This document shows positions 29,132 through 39,073 of a stretch of DNA of 64,000 nt, piece after piece. Below the pieces are notes generated by a model. It saw only the letters and a program-made list of their open reading frames with translations. It did no database searches and had not been told where the DNA came from. Source of the stretch: Burkholderiales bacterium (GTDB lineage: Bacteria > Pseudomonadota > Gammaproteobacteria > Burkholderiales > SG8-39); contig JAOSJV010000010.1 of the NCBI GenBank assembly GCA_027493935.1, positions 673,930-737,929 on the forward strand, given 5' to 3'. The first letter of the stretch is position 1; each line of letters opens with the position of its first letter. The position numbers were made by a program, and so were the translations under genes.

Positions 29132-31249
29132 TCAGGCAACCGCTTCTTCGGCGCGCAGGCGCACGAGATCCTCGCGTCCCTTGCGGTACACGGCAAACGA
29201 TCCCAGCGCATCGACCGCGCAGTCGTAGCCGGCCGAAACGAAAACCGCGGTGGTGATCTCCTCGACCATCGCCGGCCCCGCAATGCGGTTGCCGTAGCGC
29301 AGCCGATGGCCGTCGTAGACCGGCACCGGCTGGAACTGCTTCGTCTCCGGGATGTACATGCTGCGCCGGCCCTTGAGCGCGTGCGCGGCGTCCTCGCCAC
29401 CCCACGCTTCCGCGCGGTAGCGCGGGCGCGCGGTTTCGCCGACCGCCTGCACGCGCACGTTGATGATCTCGACCGGCGTCCCCTCCTCGGCGAGCGCATA
29501 GCCGTAGAGCCGCTCGTGCTCGACGTGGAATGCGCGCGCGATCGCGTCGGCGTCGCGTCGCGCGATCGCCGCTTCCGGCACCGCGAACGAGACTTCGTGG
29601 TACTGCTTGATGTAGCGGCAGTCGAGCTTCACGTGCGCGCGCCGCCGCGCCTCGGGCACTCCCTCCTCGGCGAGCAGGCGCGCGCCTTCGGCGGCCATCT
29701 CGTCGACCATGCGCGCCAGGCGCGCCCAATCGAGGCTTTCCAGCCGCCCGACGAAGGTGCGCACGAAGTCGTGCTTGAGGTCGGAGAGCAGCATGCCGAA
29801 CGCGCACAGGACCGAGCTCTCGCGCGGCACGATCTGCAGCGGAATCTCGAGCTCGGATGCGATCAGGCAGGAGTGGATCGGCCCCGCGCCGCCGGCCGCG
29901 ACGAGCGGGAACTCGCGCGGGTCGAAGCCGCGCTTGATCGTCACCTCGCGCACGCCCTGCGCCATGTTGTTGCACACGACGCGGTACATGCCGGCCGCCG
30001 CCTCCTCGACCGCGAGCCCCATCGGCCCGGCCACGTGCGCCTCGATCGCCCGCCGCGCGGCAGCCGCGTCGAGCCGCATCTTGCCGCCAGCGAAGTACCC
30101 GGGATCGAGGTAGCCGAGCACGAGGTTCGCGTCGGTGGTCGTCGGCAGCGCGCCGCCCTTGCCGTAGCAGGCCGGGCCCGGATCGGCGCCCGCGCTCGCC
30201 GGTCCCATGCGCAGCAAGCCGCCCTCGTCGATCCAGCCGATCGAGCCGCCGCCGGCGCCGATCGTGTGGATGTCGAGCATCGGCAGCGCGGTCTTCAGCC
30301 GCGCGATCTCGCCCTCGGTCACGAGCATCGGCGCGCCGACCGCGACGGAGGCCTCGAAGCTGGTGCCGCCCATGTCCACCGTGATCGCCAGGTCGCGCCC
30401 GTGCGCGCCGGCGTAGAACAGCCCGGCGCCGGGGCCGCCGGCCGGGCCGGAGAGCAGCGTGAGCGCGGCCTTCTCGCGCGCGACCTGCGGCGTGACGACG
30501 CCGCCGTTTGACTGCATGATGAGCAGCGCGCCGCGGAAGCCCGCCTCCTTCAGCCGGCCGACGAGCTGGTCGAGGTACCGGTTGAGCTTCGGACCGACGT
30601 ACGAGTTGAGCGCGGTCGTGGACACGCGCTCGTAGAAGCGGATCGAGGGCAGGAGGTCGGCGGACACCGTGAGGTAGGCGCCCGGCAGCGCCTTGCGCAC
30701 GAGCTCGGCGGCCGCGTGCTCGTGCGCCGGATTCGCGAAGGCGTTCATGAAGCAGATCGACACGGCCTCGACGCCCTCGGCGCGGAACAGGTCGATCGCC
30801 GCACGCACGTCCTCGACCGCGAGCGGCTCGACCTCGCACCCGGTGCGGTCGAGCCGGCCGCCGACGCCGGCGCGCAGGTAGCGCGGCACCAGGGGCTCGA
30901 TGTTGGTATAGCGGTTGTTGTACTGCTCCTCGCGGATGCCGCGGCGCATCTCGAGCGCGTCGCGCACCCCGCGCGTGGTGATCAGGCCGGACTTGGCACC
31001 GGTGCGCGTGAGCACCGCGTTCGTCGCGACAGTGGTGCCGTGCACGATGGTGTCGATCGCCGGCGCGAACGCCGCGAGCGGCTGCGGCGGATCCTGGCTC
31101 GCCGCGATCTCGGCCAGCCCTTCGACCACGGCAATCGACGGGTCGGCCGGCGTCGAAAGCGTCTTGTGGATCGCGGGCTCGGCGCCGTCGCGCGTCACGA
31201 TGAAGTCGGTGAACGTTCCACCCACGTCTATGCCGATCTTGAGGCTCAT
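29132..31249 (-). CDS. Hydantoinase A/oxoprolinase-family subunit (HyuA-like)
   Basis: This is a 705-residue ASKHA-fold ATPase subunit. The N-terminal phosphate motif KIGIDVGGTFTDF (residues 4-16), HGTTVATNAVL, and the second ATP motif AITVDMGGTSFEA are clear. The length matches the HyuA and AcxA families. It activates a carbonyl or carboxyl group by phosphorylation for its HyuB partner. The ATG at 31249 overlaps the acyl-CoA ligase stop, so the two are translationally coupled. A decayed repeat separates it from HyuB. Confidence 0.9.
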   Translation of the reverse strand: MSLKIGIDVGGTFTDFIVTRDGAEPAIHKTLSTPADPSIAVVEGLAEIAASQDPPQPLAAFAPAIDTIVHGTTVATNAVLTRTGAKSGLITTRGVRDALEMRRGIREEQYNNRYTNIEPLVPRYLRAGVGGRLDRTGCEVEPLAVEDVRAAIDLFRAEGVEAVSICFMNAFANPAHEHAAAELVRKALPGAYLTVSADLLPSIRFYERVSTTALNSYVGPKLNRYLDQLVGRLKEAGFRGALLIMQSNGGVVTPQVAREKAALTLLSGPAGGPGAGLFYAGAHGRDLAITVDMGGTSFEASVAVGAPMLVTEGEIARLKTALPMLDIHTIGAGGGSIGWIDEGGLLRMGPASAGADPGPACYGKGGALPTTTDANLVLGYLDPGYFAGGKMRLDAAAARRAIEAHVAGPMGLAVEEAAAGMYRVVCNNMAQGVREVTIKRGFDPREFPLVAAGGAGPIHSCLIASELEIPLQIVPRESSVLCAFGMLLSDLKHDFVRTFVGRLESLDWARLARMVDEMAAEGARLLAEEGVPEARRRAHVKLDCRYIKQYHEVSFAVPEAAIARRDADAIARAFHVEHERLYGYALAEEGTPVEIINVRVQAVGETARPRYRAEAWGGEDAAHALKGRRSMYIPETKQFQPVPVYDGHRLRYGNRIAGPAMVEEITTAVFVSAGYDCAVDALGSFAVYRKGREDLVRLRAEEAVA

Positions 31250-32778
31250 GCCATCGCTCCTTTGCGCGCCGCGTCCATCGCGATCTCGCGCACGTCCGCC
31301 TTCTGCACCTTGCCGAGCGCGGTGCGCGGGAGGGCGTCGACGAAGATCACCGCGCGCGGGTGCTTGTACCGCGCCACCCTTCCTTCGAGCAGGGCGAGCA
31401 CCTCGTGCGCCTCGAGCCTGCGGCCGGCCTTGGGCACGACCACCGCCACTACCGCCTCGCCCCAGCGCTCGTCGGGACGCCCGACCACCGCGACCTCGGC
31501 GATCGCGTCGTGCTCCGCGAGCACGTTCTCGATCTCGGCCGGATACACGTTCTCGCCGCCCGAGATGATCATGTCCTTGATGCGCCCGTCGACGGTGAGC
31601 CAGCCCTCGTCGTCGAAGTGGCCGACGTCGCCGGTATGGAACCAGCCGTCGCGCAGCGCCGCTTCACTCGCAGCGGGGTCACCCCAGTACCCGGCCATGA
31701 CGTTCGGGCCGCGCACGACGATCTCGCCGCTCGCTGCGGCGGGCACGTCGTTGCCGGCCGCGTCGACCACCCGGCACTCGCAGTGGGGCGCGGCCCGGCC
31801 CGCCGAGCCCGCCTTGCGCCGTGCTTCGGCGGCGCGCACGTAGGTGGCGATCGGCGCGGTCTCGGTCGAGCCGTACACCGACACGAGCGGGACGCCGCGC
31901 GCGTGCACGCGCTCGTAGTCGCGCGGCGGCACGATCTGCGAGCCGGTGGTGATCATGCGCAGGCTGCCGAGATCGGCCTGCGACCAGCGCGGGTGCGCGG
32001 CGAGCGCGGCGATCTGCGCCGGCACCAGCACCGTCAGGGTAATGCGCTCGCGCTCGATCGCCTCGAGCGTCGCGCCCGGATCGAACTTCGGGTGCAGCGT
32101 GACCGTCGCGCCCGCGTGCAGCGCCGGCAGCGTCAGGATGTTCAGGCCGCCGACGTGGAACAGCGGCAGCGTGGTCAGCACCCGGTCGGTGCTCGCCAGG
32201 TCGTGCATGTGCGTGCTGTTCACCGCGTTGTAGAAAAGCGCGGACTGGCTGAGCACCACGCCCTTCGGCCGGCCGGTCGAGCCCGAGGTGTAGGAGATCA
32301 GCACCGGGCTGTCGTCGTGCGCCGATGCGGCCGGCACCGCGCGGCCCGCACCCGCGGCGAGAAAGTCCTCGTAGCGCTCCCAGCCTGCGGCCGCGCCCAG
32401 GGCGACGAAGCGCATGGGCGCGAGGCTGGCGCGTACGCCGTCGATCGCGGCTGCGAACGCGGGCTCGGCAACGAGCAGCCTCGGCGCGCAGTCGGCGAGC
32501 GTCGCCCGGTGCTCGGGCGGCGCGAGGCGCCAGTTGAGCGGCACGCACAGCGCCCCCAGGCGCGCGCAGGCGAAGAGGAGCGCGAGCGCCTCCGGGTTGT
32601 TTAGGCCGAGGAACGCCGCGCGGTCGCCCGCGCCGAGGCCCGCGGCGTCGAGCGCGCCCGCCAGCGCGTCAATCTTGCGCGCGAGCCCGGCGTACGAGAT
32701 GTCCTGCCCCTCGAAGCGCAGCGCGGGCTTCGTCGGCGCGAAGCCCGCGTTGGCGTGGATCCAGCGCGCGAGATCCAT
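31246..32778 (-). CDS. AMP-forming acyl-CoA ligase
   Basis: It adenylates a carboxylic acid and transfers it to CoA. The 510-residue product has the P-loop-like SYTSGSTGRPKG, the A5 motif VYGSTETAP, the hinge motif GRIKDMIISGGENVYPAEIE, and the catalytic Lys in RTALGKVQK. Substrate specificity is not readable. It probably activates the acid degraded by this cluster. It is followed by the overlapping HyuA gene and lies 99 bases after the thiolase. Confidence 0.93.
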   Translation of the reverse strand: MDLARWIHANAGFAPTKPALRFEGQDISYAGLARKIDALAGALDAAGLGAGDRAAFLGLNNPEALALLFACARLGALCVPLNWRLAPPEHRATLADCAPRLLVAEPAFAAAIDGVRASLAPMRFVALGAAAGWERYEDFLAAGAGRAVPAASAHDDSPVLISYTSGSTGRPKGVVLSQSALFYNAVNSTHMHDLASTDRVLTTLPLFHVGGLNILTLPALHAGATVTLHPKFDPGATLEAIERERITLTVLVPAQIAALAAHPRWSQADLGSLRMITTGSQIVPPRDYERVHARGVPLVSVYGSTETAPIATYVRAAEARRKAGSAGRAAPHCECRVVDAAGNDVPAAASGEIVVRGPNVMAGYWGDPAASEAALRDGWFHTGDVGHFDDEGWLTVDGRIKDMIISGGENVYPAEIENVLAEHDAIAEVAVVGRPDERWGEAVVAVVVPKAGRRLEAHEVLALLEGRVARYKHPRAVIFVDALPRTALGKVQKADVREIAMDAARKGAMA

Positions 32779-32877
32779 GGCCTAGGCCCGACCTCCGGCT
32801 CGTCCCTTCCCCTGGAGCGGCGCGGCCGAGGCAGGGGGTGCCGACGCGCTGACGTGCAACGAGCGGACCATCGCCGA

Positions 32878-34087
32878 TCACCCCGCGTCGCCGACTTCCA
32901 CGACGATCGCCATGCCGGTGTCGCCGGCCGCGCAGCCGGAAAATAGACCCCAGCCGCCGCCGCGCAGTGCGAGCTCCTCGATGAGCTCGATCACCGACCG
33001 CGTACCCATCGGCGCCTGCGGGTGTCCCCAGACGAGCGACGAGCCGTAGTTGTTCATCTGCCGGAGGTCCGCCCCGGTGACCTTCGCGAACAGGAGATCG
33101 TTCACCGCGAACGGATTGTGGGTCTTGATCGCATCCATCTGGCCGATCGTGCGGCCGGCCTGAGCGAGCGCGCGCTCGGCGGCGGGCGCGACCGCCTCGG
33201 GCATGTAGGCGAGCTCGGCCCGCGCCTGACCGATGCCATGGACGCGCACCACGATCTTCGGATCGCGCGCGAGCTCGCGGGCGCGCTCGGGCGTAGCGAG
33301 CACGATCGCGGCGCTGCCGTCGGCAGGATGGGTCTGGCCGCCGAAGGTCACGGTGCCGTTCGGCAGGACCGGCTTGAGCTTGGCGAGACCCTCGGCCGTG
33401 GACATGTTGACCCCTTCGTCGCCTTCGAGCACCGCGGCGGTCTTCTTGAACCCCGGCGCCGGCACCTCGAACGGCAGCGTCATGTAGCGCTTCAGGAAAG
33501 CGTTGCCGTCGGCCGTCGCCATCCGGTACTGCTCCTCGCGCCGCAGGACGAGCTCGTGCTGCTCGGCGGTATTGAAGCGGTGACGCGCCGCCACGTTCTC
33601 GGCGGTCTGGATCATCGCGTGCGGCCCGAGCGGATCGCAGTTGAAATTGTCCATCACCCAATCCTCGTGCGCGCCGGTGCCGCCCGGCCCCTTCGGATTC
33701 GGGTAGTAGAGGTGCGGCCCGTTCGAGGTGCGGTCGCAGGTCGCGGCGAGCGCGGTGCGCGCGGCGCCGGTCTCAATCTCCTGCACGACCGTCGCGATGG
33801 TGCGCACGCCGGTCGCGCACGCCTGCATGACGGTCGGCCCGCCGACGCGGCCCATGCCGACCAAGCCGGTGAACCAGGGCGTGCCGAAGAACGAGTGCTT
33901 CTGCGGAACCGGAGATGCCGAGCGCGGCGAAGTCGAACGCCTCGGCCGGGATGCTGCGCTTCGCGAGCTCCAGGCGCGCGACGTGGGCGGCGAACTCGAT
34001 CGAGGGCAGGTTGGCGAGCGCGCCCTGCCAGCGCGCAAACGGCGTGCTCCAGTAGGCGCCGTAGGGGATCTGTGCCTTATAGGCCAT
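32878..34087 (-). CDS. Thiolase-family acyltransferase (one frameshift)
   Basis: It cleaves 3-oxoacyl-CoA with CoA, or condenses in reverse. The nucleophilic Cys is in VMQACATGVRT, the His in THNPFAVND, and the second Cys in SGCAAGDTG. The N-terminal 60 residues or so are in another frame: one extra base in the CC at 33909-33910 separates FAALGIS from VPQKHSFFG. Correction gives 402 residues. The ATG at 34087 follows an AAGGAG site, 30 bases after the GntR gene. This would be the thiolytic step of a beta-oxidation-like route. Confidence 0.9.
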
Positions 34088-34117
34088 GGCGTGGTCTCCT
34101 TTCGCTGATCCAGGTCG

Positions 34118-34855
34118 TCACTTTCCGCCGGCTGCCGGCGCCTCGCTGCGCGCGTAGGGCATGAGCGCGCGCTTGGCGCGCTCGAGCTGCTGGTGCATCG
34201 CGCGCGCGGCCGACTCCGTATCGCCCGCGCGCAGCGCCTGCGCGATCTCCCGCATGCCGGCGAGCGCGCCGGCGCGCACCGCGGCGTCGGCGAGGGTGAG
34301 CGCGCGCAGATAGCGCACGTGGTCGGCGTAGAGGCCGATCGCGCGCACGAGCCGCCGGTTGGCGACCAGCGCGATCCAGGCCTCGCGGAAGCGGCCGTTC
34401 GCGGCGATGAAGCGGTCGGCGTCGCCTGCCGCGTGCGCCGCTTCGGCCTCGGTGAGCGCGTCATCGAGCGGCGCGCGCGCCGCCGGGTCGGCCGCGCAGC
34501 GCGCTGCATGGCGCATCGCCTCGGGCTCGAGGAGCCCCCGCACCGCGTAGATATCGTCGACGTCGTCGGGCGTCAGCCCGGGCACCGCGAAGCTGCGCCC
34601 GTCCGCCTCGACCAGCCCCTCGCTCGCGAGCCGTGCGAGCGCCTCGCGCACCGGTGTGCGCGAGACCCCGAGCTGGGTGGCGAGCATCACCTCCTGCAGC
34701 CGCCGACTCGGCCCGATCCGACCGGTGCGCAGCTGCTCGCGCAGGGTCTCGTAGACCCGGTCCGCCAGCGCCACCGGCCGCTCCAGCGGCTTCAACGCCC
34801 GTTCCAACCCTCCTCCTTGCGACACGCGCCGCATCTGCCACTCGGGCAGATGCAA
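34118..34855 (-). CDS. GntR-family (FCD subfamily) transcriptional regulator
   Basis: The 245-residue product has an N-terminal winged helix-turn-helix (residues about 30-90; VSRTPVREALARLASEGLV is the recognition region). An all-helical FCD effector domain follows. FCD regulators usually sense an organic or fatty acid and repress the operon they lead. This one is the first gene of the long minus-strand catabolic cluster. A TGTATACA palindrome lies 12 bases before its start, fitting self-regulation. Confidence 0.92.
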   Translation of the reverse strand: MHLPEWQMRRVSQGGGLERALKPLERPVALADRVYETLREQLRTGRIGPSRRLQEVMLATQLGVSRTPVREALARLASEGLVEADGRSFAVPGLTPDDVDDIYAVRGLLEPEAMRHAARCAADPAARAPLDDALTEAEAAHAAGDADRFIAANGRFREAWIALVANRRLVRAIGLYADHVRYLRALTLADAAVRAGALAGMREIAQALRAGDTESAARAMHQQLERAKRALMPYARSEAPAAGGK

Positions 34856-34861
34856 CGAATG

Positions 34862-34874
34862 TGTACTGTATACA
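34862..34874. promoter_or_regulatory. Candidate GntR operator
   Basis: TGTACTGTATACA contains the perfect 8-base palindrome TGTATACA (34867-34874) in otherwise GC-rich DNA, 7-19 bases upstream of the regulator's ATG. FCD-type GntR proteins bind short GT/AC palindromes of this kind. The A/T-rich stretch up to 35034 probably holds the promoter. Confidence 0.5.
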
Positions 34875-35034
34875 TCGAGCCCCAGCCCAAGTCACGCTGC
34901 GGTGCGCAAATCGTGATCTAGACGAAATTCCCGGGTCAACGCACGGCTAAATGTGAATGCTCGCTAACAATCGCCCTCATGGACTGAACTCGAATTCCTT
35001 CTCAAAGACAGCCAGTTAGGAAAAAACACTACAA

Positions 35035-35980
35035 TCAGCCGCACGCGACGATCAGCTTTCCCCGGGCATGTCCGGTCTCCGACGCGCGGTAGGCTTGAGG
35101 AAGATCCTCGAAGCGAAAAATGGTCCCCACCTGGGGTTGGATTACGCCCTGAACCGCCCAGTCGAACAGCCGCGCGAGCCGTTCCGGGGTCGGCTGGATA
35201 CGCGAGCGGATCACCGTGACATCCGCGCGCGCGACTCCGGCCGGCACCGGGGCGGCAGCGAGCGCGACAAGAACGCCGCCCGGCCGGAGCGCGGCGAGGG
35301 GAGCGTGCGTGCACTGCCCCGCCCGCCGTGTCGAGCACGACGTCGCACGGACCCGCCACGGCGACGAAATCCTCGGCGGCGTAATCGATGACGCGGGCGG
35401 CGCCGAGCGCCAGGCAGTGATCGCGGTTCGCCGCGCTGCAGGTCGCGAGCACTTCCGCGCCGAGGTGGCGCGCGATCTGGACCGCGACATTCCCGACTCC
35501 GCCCGCCCCGCCGTGCACCAGCACCCGCTGGCCGGGGCGCACGCGCGCATCCTCGACGAGCGGGATATAGGCCGAGAGGCCCGAGACGCACAGGCACACG
35601 GCGGCGGCCGGCGCAAGCCCCGCCGGTAGCGGCGCGGCCTGCGCCGCTGGCAGGATCGCGCACTCGGCGTGCGTGCCGTCATTGGCCGGGTCGGCGACAC
35701 CGGCAACCGCCTGTCCGTGTCCGATGCCGGTCACGCCCGCGCCGAGCGCGATGACGGCGCCCGCGCAGTCGCGCCCGAGCACGCGCGGGAACGCGAGCGG
35801 AAACACGTCGCGCAGGTGTCCGGCCCGCATCTTCCAGTCGATCGGGTTCACGCTCGCGGCCGCGACCCGAACGAGGATCTCCCCGGGCCCCGGCACGGGT
35901 ACCGCCACCCGGTCGAGCGCGAGCACCTCCGCACCGCCGTAGCGGTGAATCCGCCAGGCGCGCATGTCCTGCGCCGTCAT
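35035..35980 (-). CDS. Quinone oxidoreductase/zinc-less medium-chain dehydrogenase (one frameshift)
   Basis: This NAD(P)H-dependent reductase of the MDR superfamily has the substrate domain (VNPIDWKMRAGHLRD, VLGRDCAGAV). Its Rossmann motif is VLVHGGAGGVGNVAVQIA, and catalytic zinc ligands are absent. The frame breaks at GGGG 35298-35301; removing one base joins GGAVHARS to LAALRPGGVLVALAA and gives 314 residues. The ATG overlaps the dctM stop (ATGA), so it belongs to the TRAP operon. It may reduce an enone or quinone derived from the transported compound. Confidence 0.88.
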
Positions 35981-37293
35981 CGGTGCGAGAGCTGCGGCAG
36001 GAAGGTCGCGAGCGGCGGATAGAGGATGATCGCCGCGATCAGCAGCATCACGCAGGCGACGAACGGTGCCGCCGCGAAGTAGATGTCGCGCATGGTGGTG
36101 CCAGGCGGCGCGACGCCCTTCATGACGAAGAGGAGCAGGCCGAACGGCGGCGTGGTGTAGCCGATCTCGAGCGAGAGCAGCATGATCAGGCCGAACCAGA
36201 TCTGGTCGAACCCGAGCTCGAGCGCGAGCGGGAAGAACACCGGCGCGGTGAGCAGCATCATCGAGAGCTGATCCATGAAGCAGCCGAGAAAGAGGATGAT
36301 GCCGAGCATGATCAGCAGCATCCCGAGCGGCGGCACCTCGAAGCCGATGAAGTAGTCGATCAGGCCGCTGCTCGCGCCGGAGAAGGCGAGAAGCTGGCTG
36401 AACGTCGCCGACCCGAAGATGATCAGGAACGCCATCGTGGTGACCCGCAAGGCCGCATCCACCGAGAGCTTGAACGCCTTCCACGTCAGGCAGCGGAACC
36501 CGACCGCGAGCAGCATCACCGCAAAGCACCCGATTGCGGCCGCCTCGGTCGGCGTCGCCCAGCCGACGACCATGACGCCGATGACCACGACGATCACGAC
36601 GAACATCGGCAGGATGTCGCTGACGACCAGGCGCAGCTTCTCGCGGAGCGTCGCCTGCCCGGCCGCGTAGCGCGGCGCCGCGCCGGGATCGAGCAGCGTC
36701 CACACGAAGATCAGCACGGTGTAGGCGCTCGCCAGCACCAGCCCCGGGACCACGCCGGCGAGGAGCAGGTCGCCGACGTCGATGCGCCCGAGCGTGGCGA
36801 GCAGCACCGCGAGCGCCGACGGCGGGATGATCACCGCGAGCCCGCCGGTACCCATGATCGGTCCGATCGACAGGTACTTGTTGTACCCGCGCTTCATCAT
36901 GTCGGGCACCATCAGCGAGCCGAGCAGCGCGGTCGAGCCCATGCTCGAGCCCGACAGCGCGGCGAAGCCGGTGCCGCCGGCCACGGTGACGTACGCGAGG
37001 CGGCCCGGCACGTTCCCCATCAGCCGGTCCACCGCGTTGAACATCCGCGCCGCGAGGCCGGTGTGATAGAAAAGATCACCCATCAGCAGGAACATCGGGA
37101 TCGGCACCAGCGCGAAGCTCGTCATCGCGCCGAAGCCGTTGGTGAGCATCTGCACGACGCCCCGGCCGCCGCCCATGAAGATCCACGCGCCGACGACGTT
37201 CGCGCCGAGAAACGCGACCGCCACCGGCATGCCGAACAGCATGAGGGCGACGATCAGCCCGAACAGCAGCGCCGCCGCCCAGTACCACTCCAC
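35977..37293 (-). CDS. dctM: TRAP transporter large permease, DctM family
   Basis: The 438-residue inner-membrane protein has about 12 hydrophobic segments. It shows the DctM pattern: PIPMFLLMGDLFYHTG, ALSGSSMGSTALLGSLMVP, GTGGLAVIIPPSALAVL and EIGYTTPPFGLLLF. It imports an organic acid using the sodium or proton gradient, together with DctP and DctQ encoded just upstream (4 bases from dctQ). Confidence 0.96.
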   Translation of the reverse strand: MEWYWAAALLFGLIVALMLFGMPVAVAFLGANVVGAWIFMGGGRGVVQMLTNGFGAMTSFALVPIPMFLLMGDLFYHTGLAARMFNAVDRLMGNVPGRLAYVTVAGGTGFAALSGSSMGSTALLGSLMVPDMMKRGYNKYLSIGPIMGTGGLAVIIPPSALAVLLATLGRIDVGDLLLAGVVPGLVLASAYTVLIFVWTLLDPGAAPRYAAGQATLREKLRLVVSDILPMFVVIVVVIGVMVVGWATPTEAAAIGCFAVMLLAVGFRCLTWKAFKLSVDAALRVTTMAFLIIFGSATFSQLLAFSGASSGLIDYFIGFEVPPLGMLLIMLGIILFLGCFMDQLSMMLLTAPVFFPLALELGFDQIWFGLIMLLSLEIGYTTPPFGLLLFVMKGVAPPGTTMRDIYFAAAPFVACVMLLIAAIILYPPLATFLPQLSHR

Positions 37294-37296
37294 GGA

Positions 37297-37819
37297 TCAG
37301 TCTCTCGCGCCGCGCGACCGCTCGCCGGCGATCGCTCCGTAGACGCTCTCGCCGCGCGCGAGGAAGCGCCCGAACTCGACCGCCATCATGCCGAAGCAGA
37401 GCGGCATGAACGCCATCAGCATCCAGCGCGGCATGTCGAGCGAGCGCACGTCCTTCTCGCTCTGCACGTAGTCCTTGACCGTCACCTCGCCGCCGTACCA
37501 GGCGAGCACCAGGCACACGACGATGCACGCGATCGTGATCAGCCGCATCTGGACGCGCTGCGCCGCGGGCGGCATGTGGTGCAGCACGAGCTCGATGAAG
37601 ACGTGCCCCTTCTCGCGCACCAGCCAGGGCGAGCCGAGGAGCGGCAACGAGGAGCAGCGCGTACTCGTTGAAGGTGAAGAGGTGCGCCGAGCTCTGCGTC
37701 CCGAGGTTGCGCAGCGCGACGTCGGTGACGATCGAGACCATCATCGCCACCATCAGCACGCCGGCGGCGAGCGCCATGCCGTAGAGGAGCAATTCGTAGG
37801 TTCTCGCGAGCGCGCGCAT
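37297..37819 (-). CDS. dctQ: TRAP transporter small permease, DctQ family (one frameshift)
   Basis: This is a four-helix membrane subunit of the TRAP system. The first 60 residues or so (MRALARTYELLLYGMALAAG...) and the rest (PLLGSPWLVREKGHVFIELV) are in different frames because of one extra A in the AA at 37646-37647. Correction gives 173 residues. The RxKGHV segment near the middle is characteristic of DctQ proteins. Confidence 0.88.
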
Positions 37820-37911
37820 GGCGCAGCATTCTCCGGTCCGCGCGGCCGCGCCGCGCGGCTGGCGGCCGGACGCCGCGCCGGAGGACGGCGCGGCGCGGCA
37901 GCCGGTTCAGG

Positions 37912-38911
37912 TCAGTTCGGCGTGAAGAGCTGGATCATGCGGTCGTAGTTTTCCATACCGCCCGCCTTCTCGACGCGCTCCTTCATGCGCGCGAGCGTCG
38001 AGGCGCGCGCGCCCGCGAGGTAGCGCTTCGCGGCCTCGGGGCTCATGGTCACGACCTTCAGGCCGCGCCTCTCGAGCTCGGCGAACTCCTTCACGCGCAG
38101 CTCCGCGAGCGCCTTCACGCTCGCGACCTCGTGCTCGATCGCGACCTTCTGCAAAATCTCGCGCGACTTCGGGCTGAGCGAGCTCCACCTCTTCTGGTTC
38201 ACGACCACGCCGAGGTCGGTCGAGAAGAACGCCGGCTCGATCCGGTACTTGAGGTACTTGTCCCAGTTCAGGTCCATGATCCCGATCTGGGTCCAGCCGC
38301 TCGCGTCCACCGTGCCGCGCTCGAGCGCGGTGTAGTGCTCGGTCGACGGGATGGTGATCGGCGACGCGCCGAGCGTCTTCTCGAAGAACGCGTTGTAGAT
38401 CGGGTTGCCGCGCAGCTTGACGCCGCGCAGGTCGAGATTGCCCTGCGCGTCGAACTTCGGCTCCTTCACGGACCAGATGTTGAACTTGATGCCGCTGTCC
38501 ATCCAGCCGAGGTAGTGCACCCCCATGCGCTTCTGGTGGATCTGGTTGAACAGCTCGGTGCCGCCGTTCTTGCGCGCGGCCGGCCCGTCGATCGTGCTGG
38601 CGACCATCGCGTCGCACTCCGGGCAGCGCCGCGGCGTAGAACGAGCACGGGCCATAGATCATGTCGACCACGCCGTCGCGCACCGCGTTGCCCTGCTGGA
38701 ACATGCCGATCGCCTCGGGGCCGCCGCGCAACTGGATCGCGAACACCCCCTTGCCCGCGGCGTTGGCCTTCTCGACGAACTCGATGAAGCTCTTCGAGTA
38801 GACCACGGTCTTCGGGAACGCGTAGACCGCGCTGATGGTGTCGGCGGCGAGCGCCGGCAGCGCGGTGAGCCCGGCGGCGACGAGCGCTGCAAGGGTCGCG
38901 GTTCTCTTCAT
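37912..38911 (-). CDS. dctP: TRAP transporter substrate-binding protein, DctP family (one frameshift)
   Basis: This periplasmic solute receptor has a signal peptide ending PALA-ADT (residues 1-22). The middle part carries the family's substrate-clamp region (RGNPIYNAFFEKTLGASPIT, EHYTALERGTVDASGW). One extra base in GGG 38621-38623 splits it after FYAAALP; correction gives 332 residues. It is the first gene of the TRAP operon. The ligand is probably a carboxylate. The divergent 2-hydroxy/2-oxoacid genes suggest an aromatic or branched hydroxy acid. Confidence 0.88.
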
Positions 38912-39073
38912 GGCTTCCTCCTCCGTTCGGATGACCTGCGGCGCATTGTTCGTGTCCGAGCGCCGGTCGTCCCGCCGCGGCGCGCCGCGCGCGCATTATC
39001 TGCGCTCGCTGGCCGTCCCGCAACCCGCCGCGCGCGAGCCCGTATAAACTTGCCGGCCCCCAACGTCGAGAAG
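38912..39073. promoter_or_regulatory. Divergent promoter region, dctP / IOR copy 2
   Basis: A -10-like GATAAT on the minus strand (39000-38995) would serve dctP. TATAAA at 39043-39048 on the plus strand would serve the IOR gene. Clear -35 boxes and operator palindromes were not found. Confidence 0.4.

Noticed and set aside
29132..31249. Acetone carboxylase alpha/beta subunits
   Set aside because: No gamma subunit gene is present and the HyuB-like protein is about 200 residues shorter than the acetone carboxylase partner.
34922..35034. Short peptide gene between the GntR regulator and the quinone oxidoreductase
   Set aside because: Only a 14-codon frame without a ribosome site was found; the region is better explained as promoter DNA and gene end.
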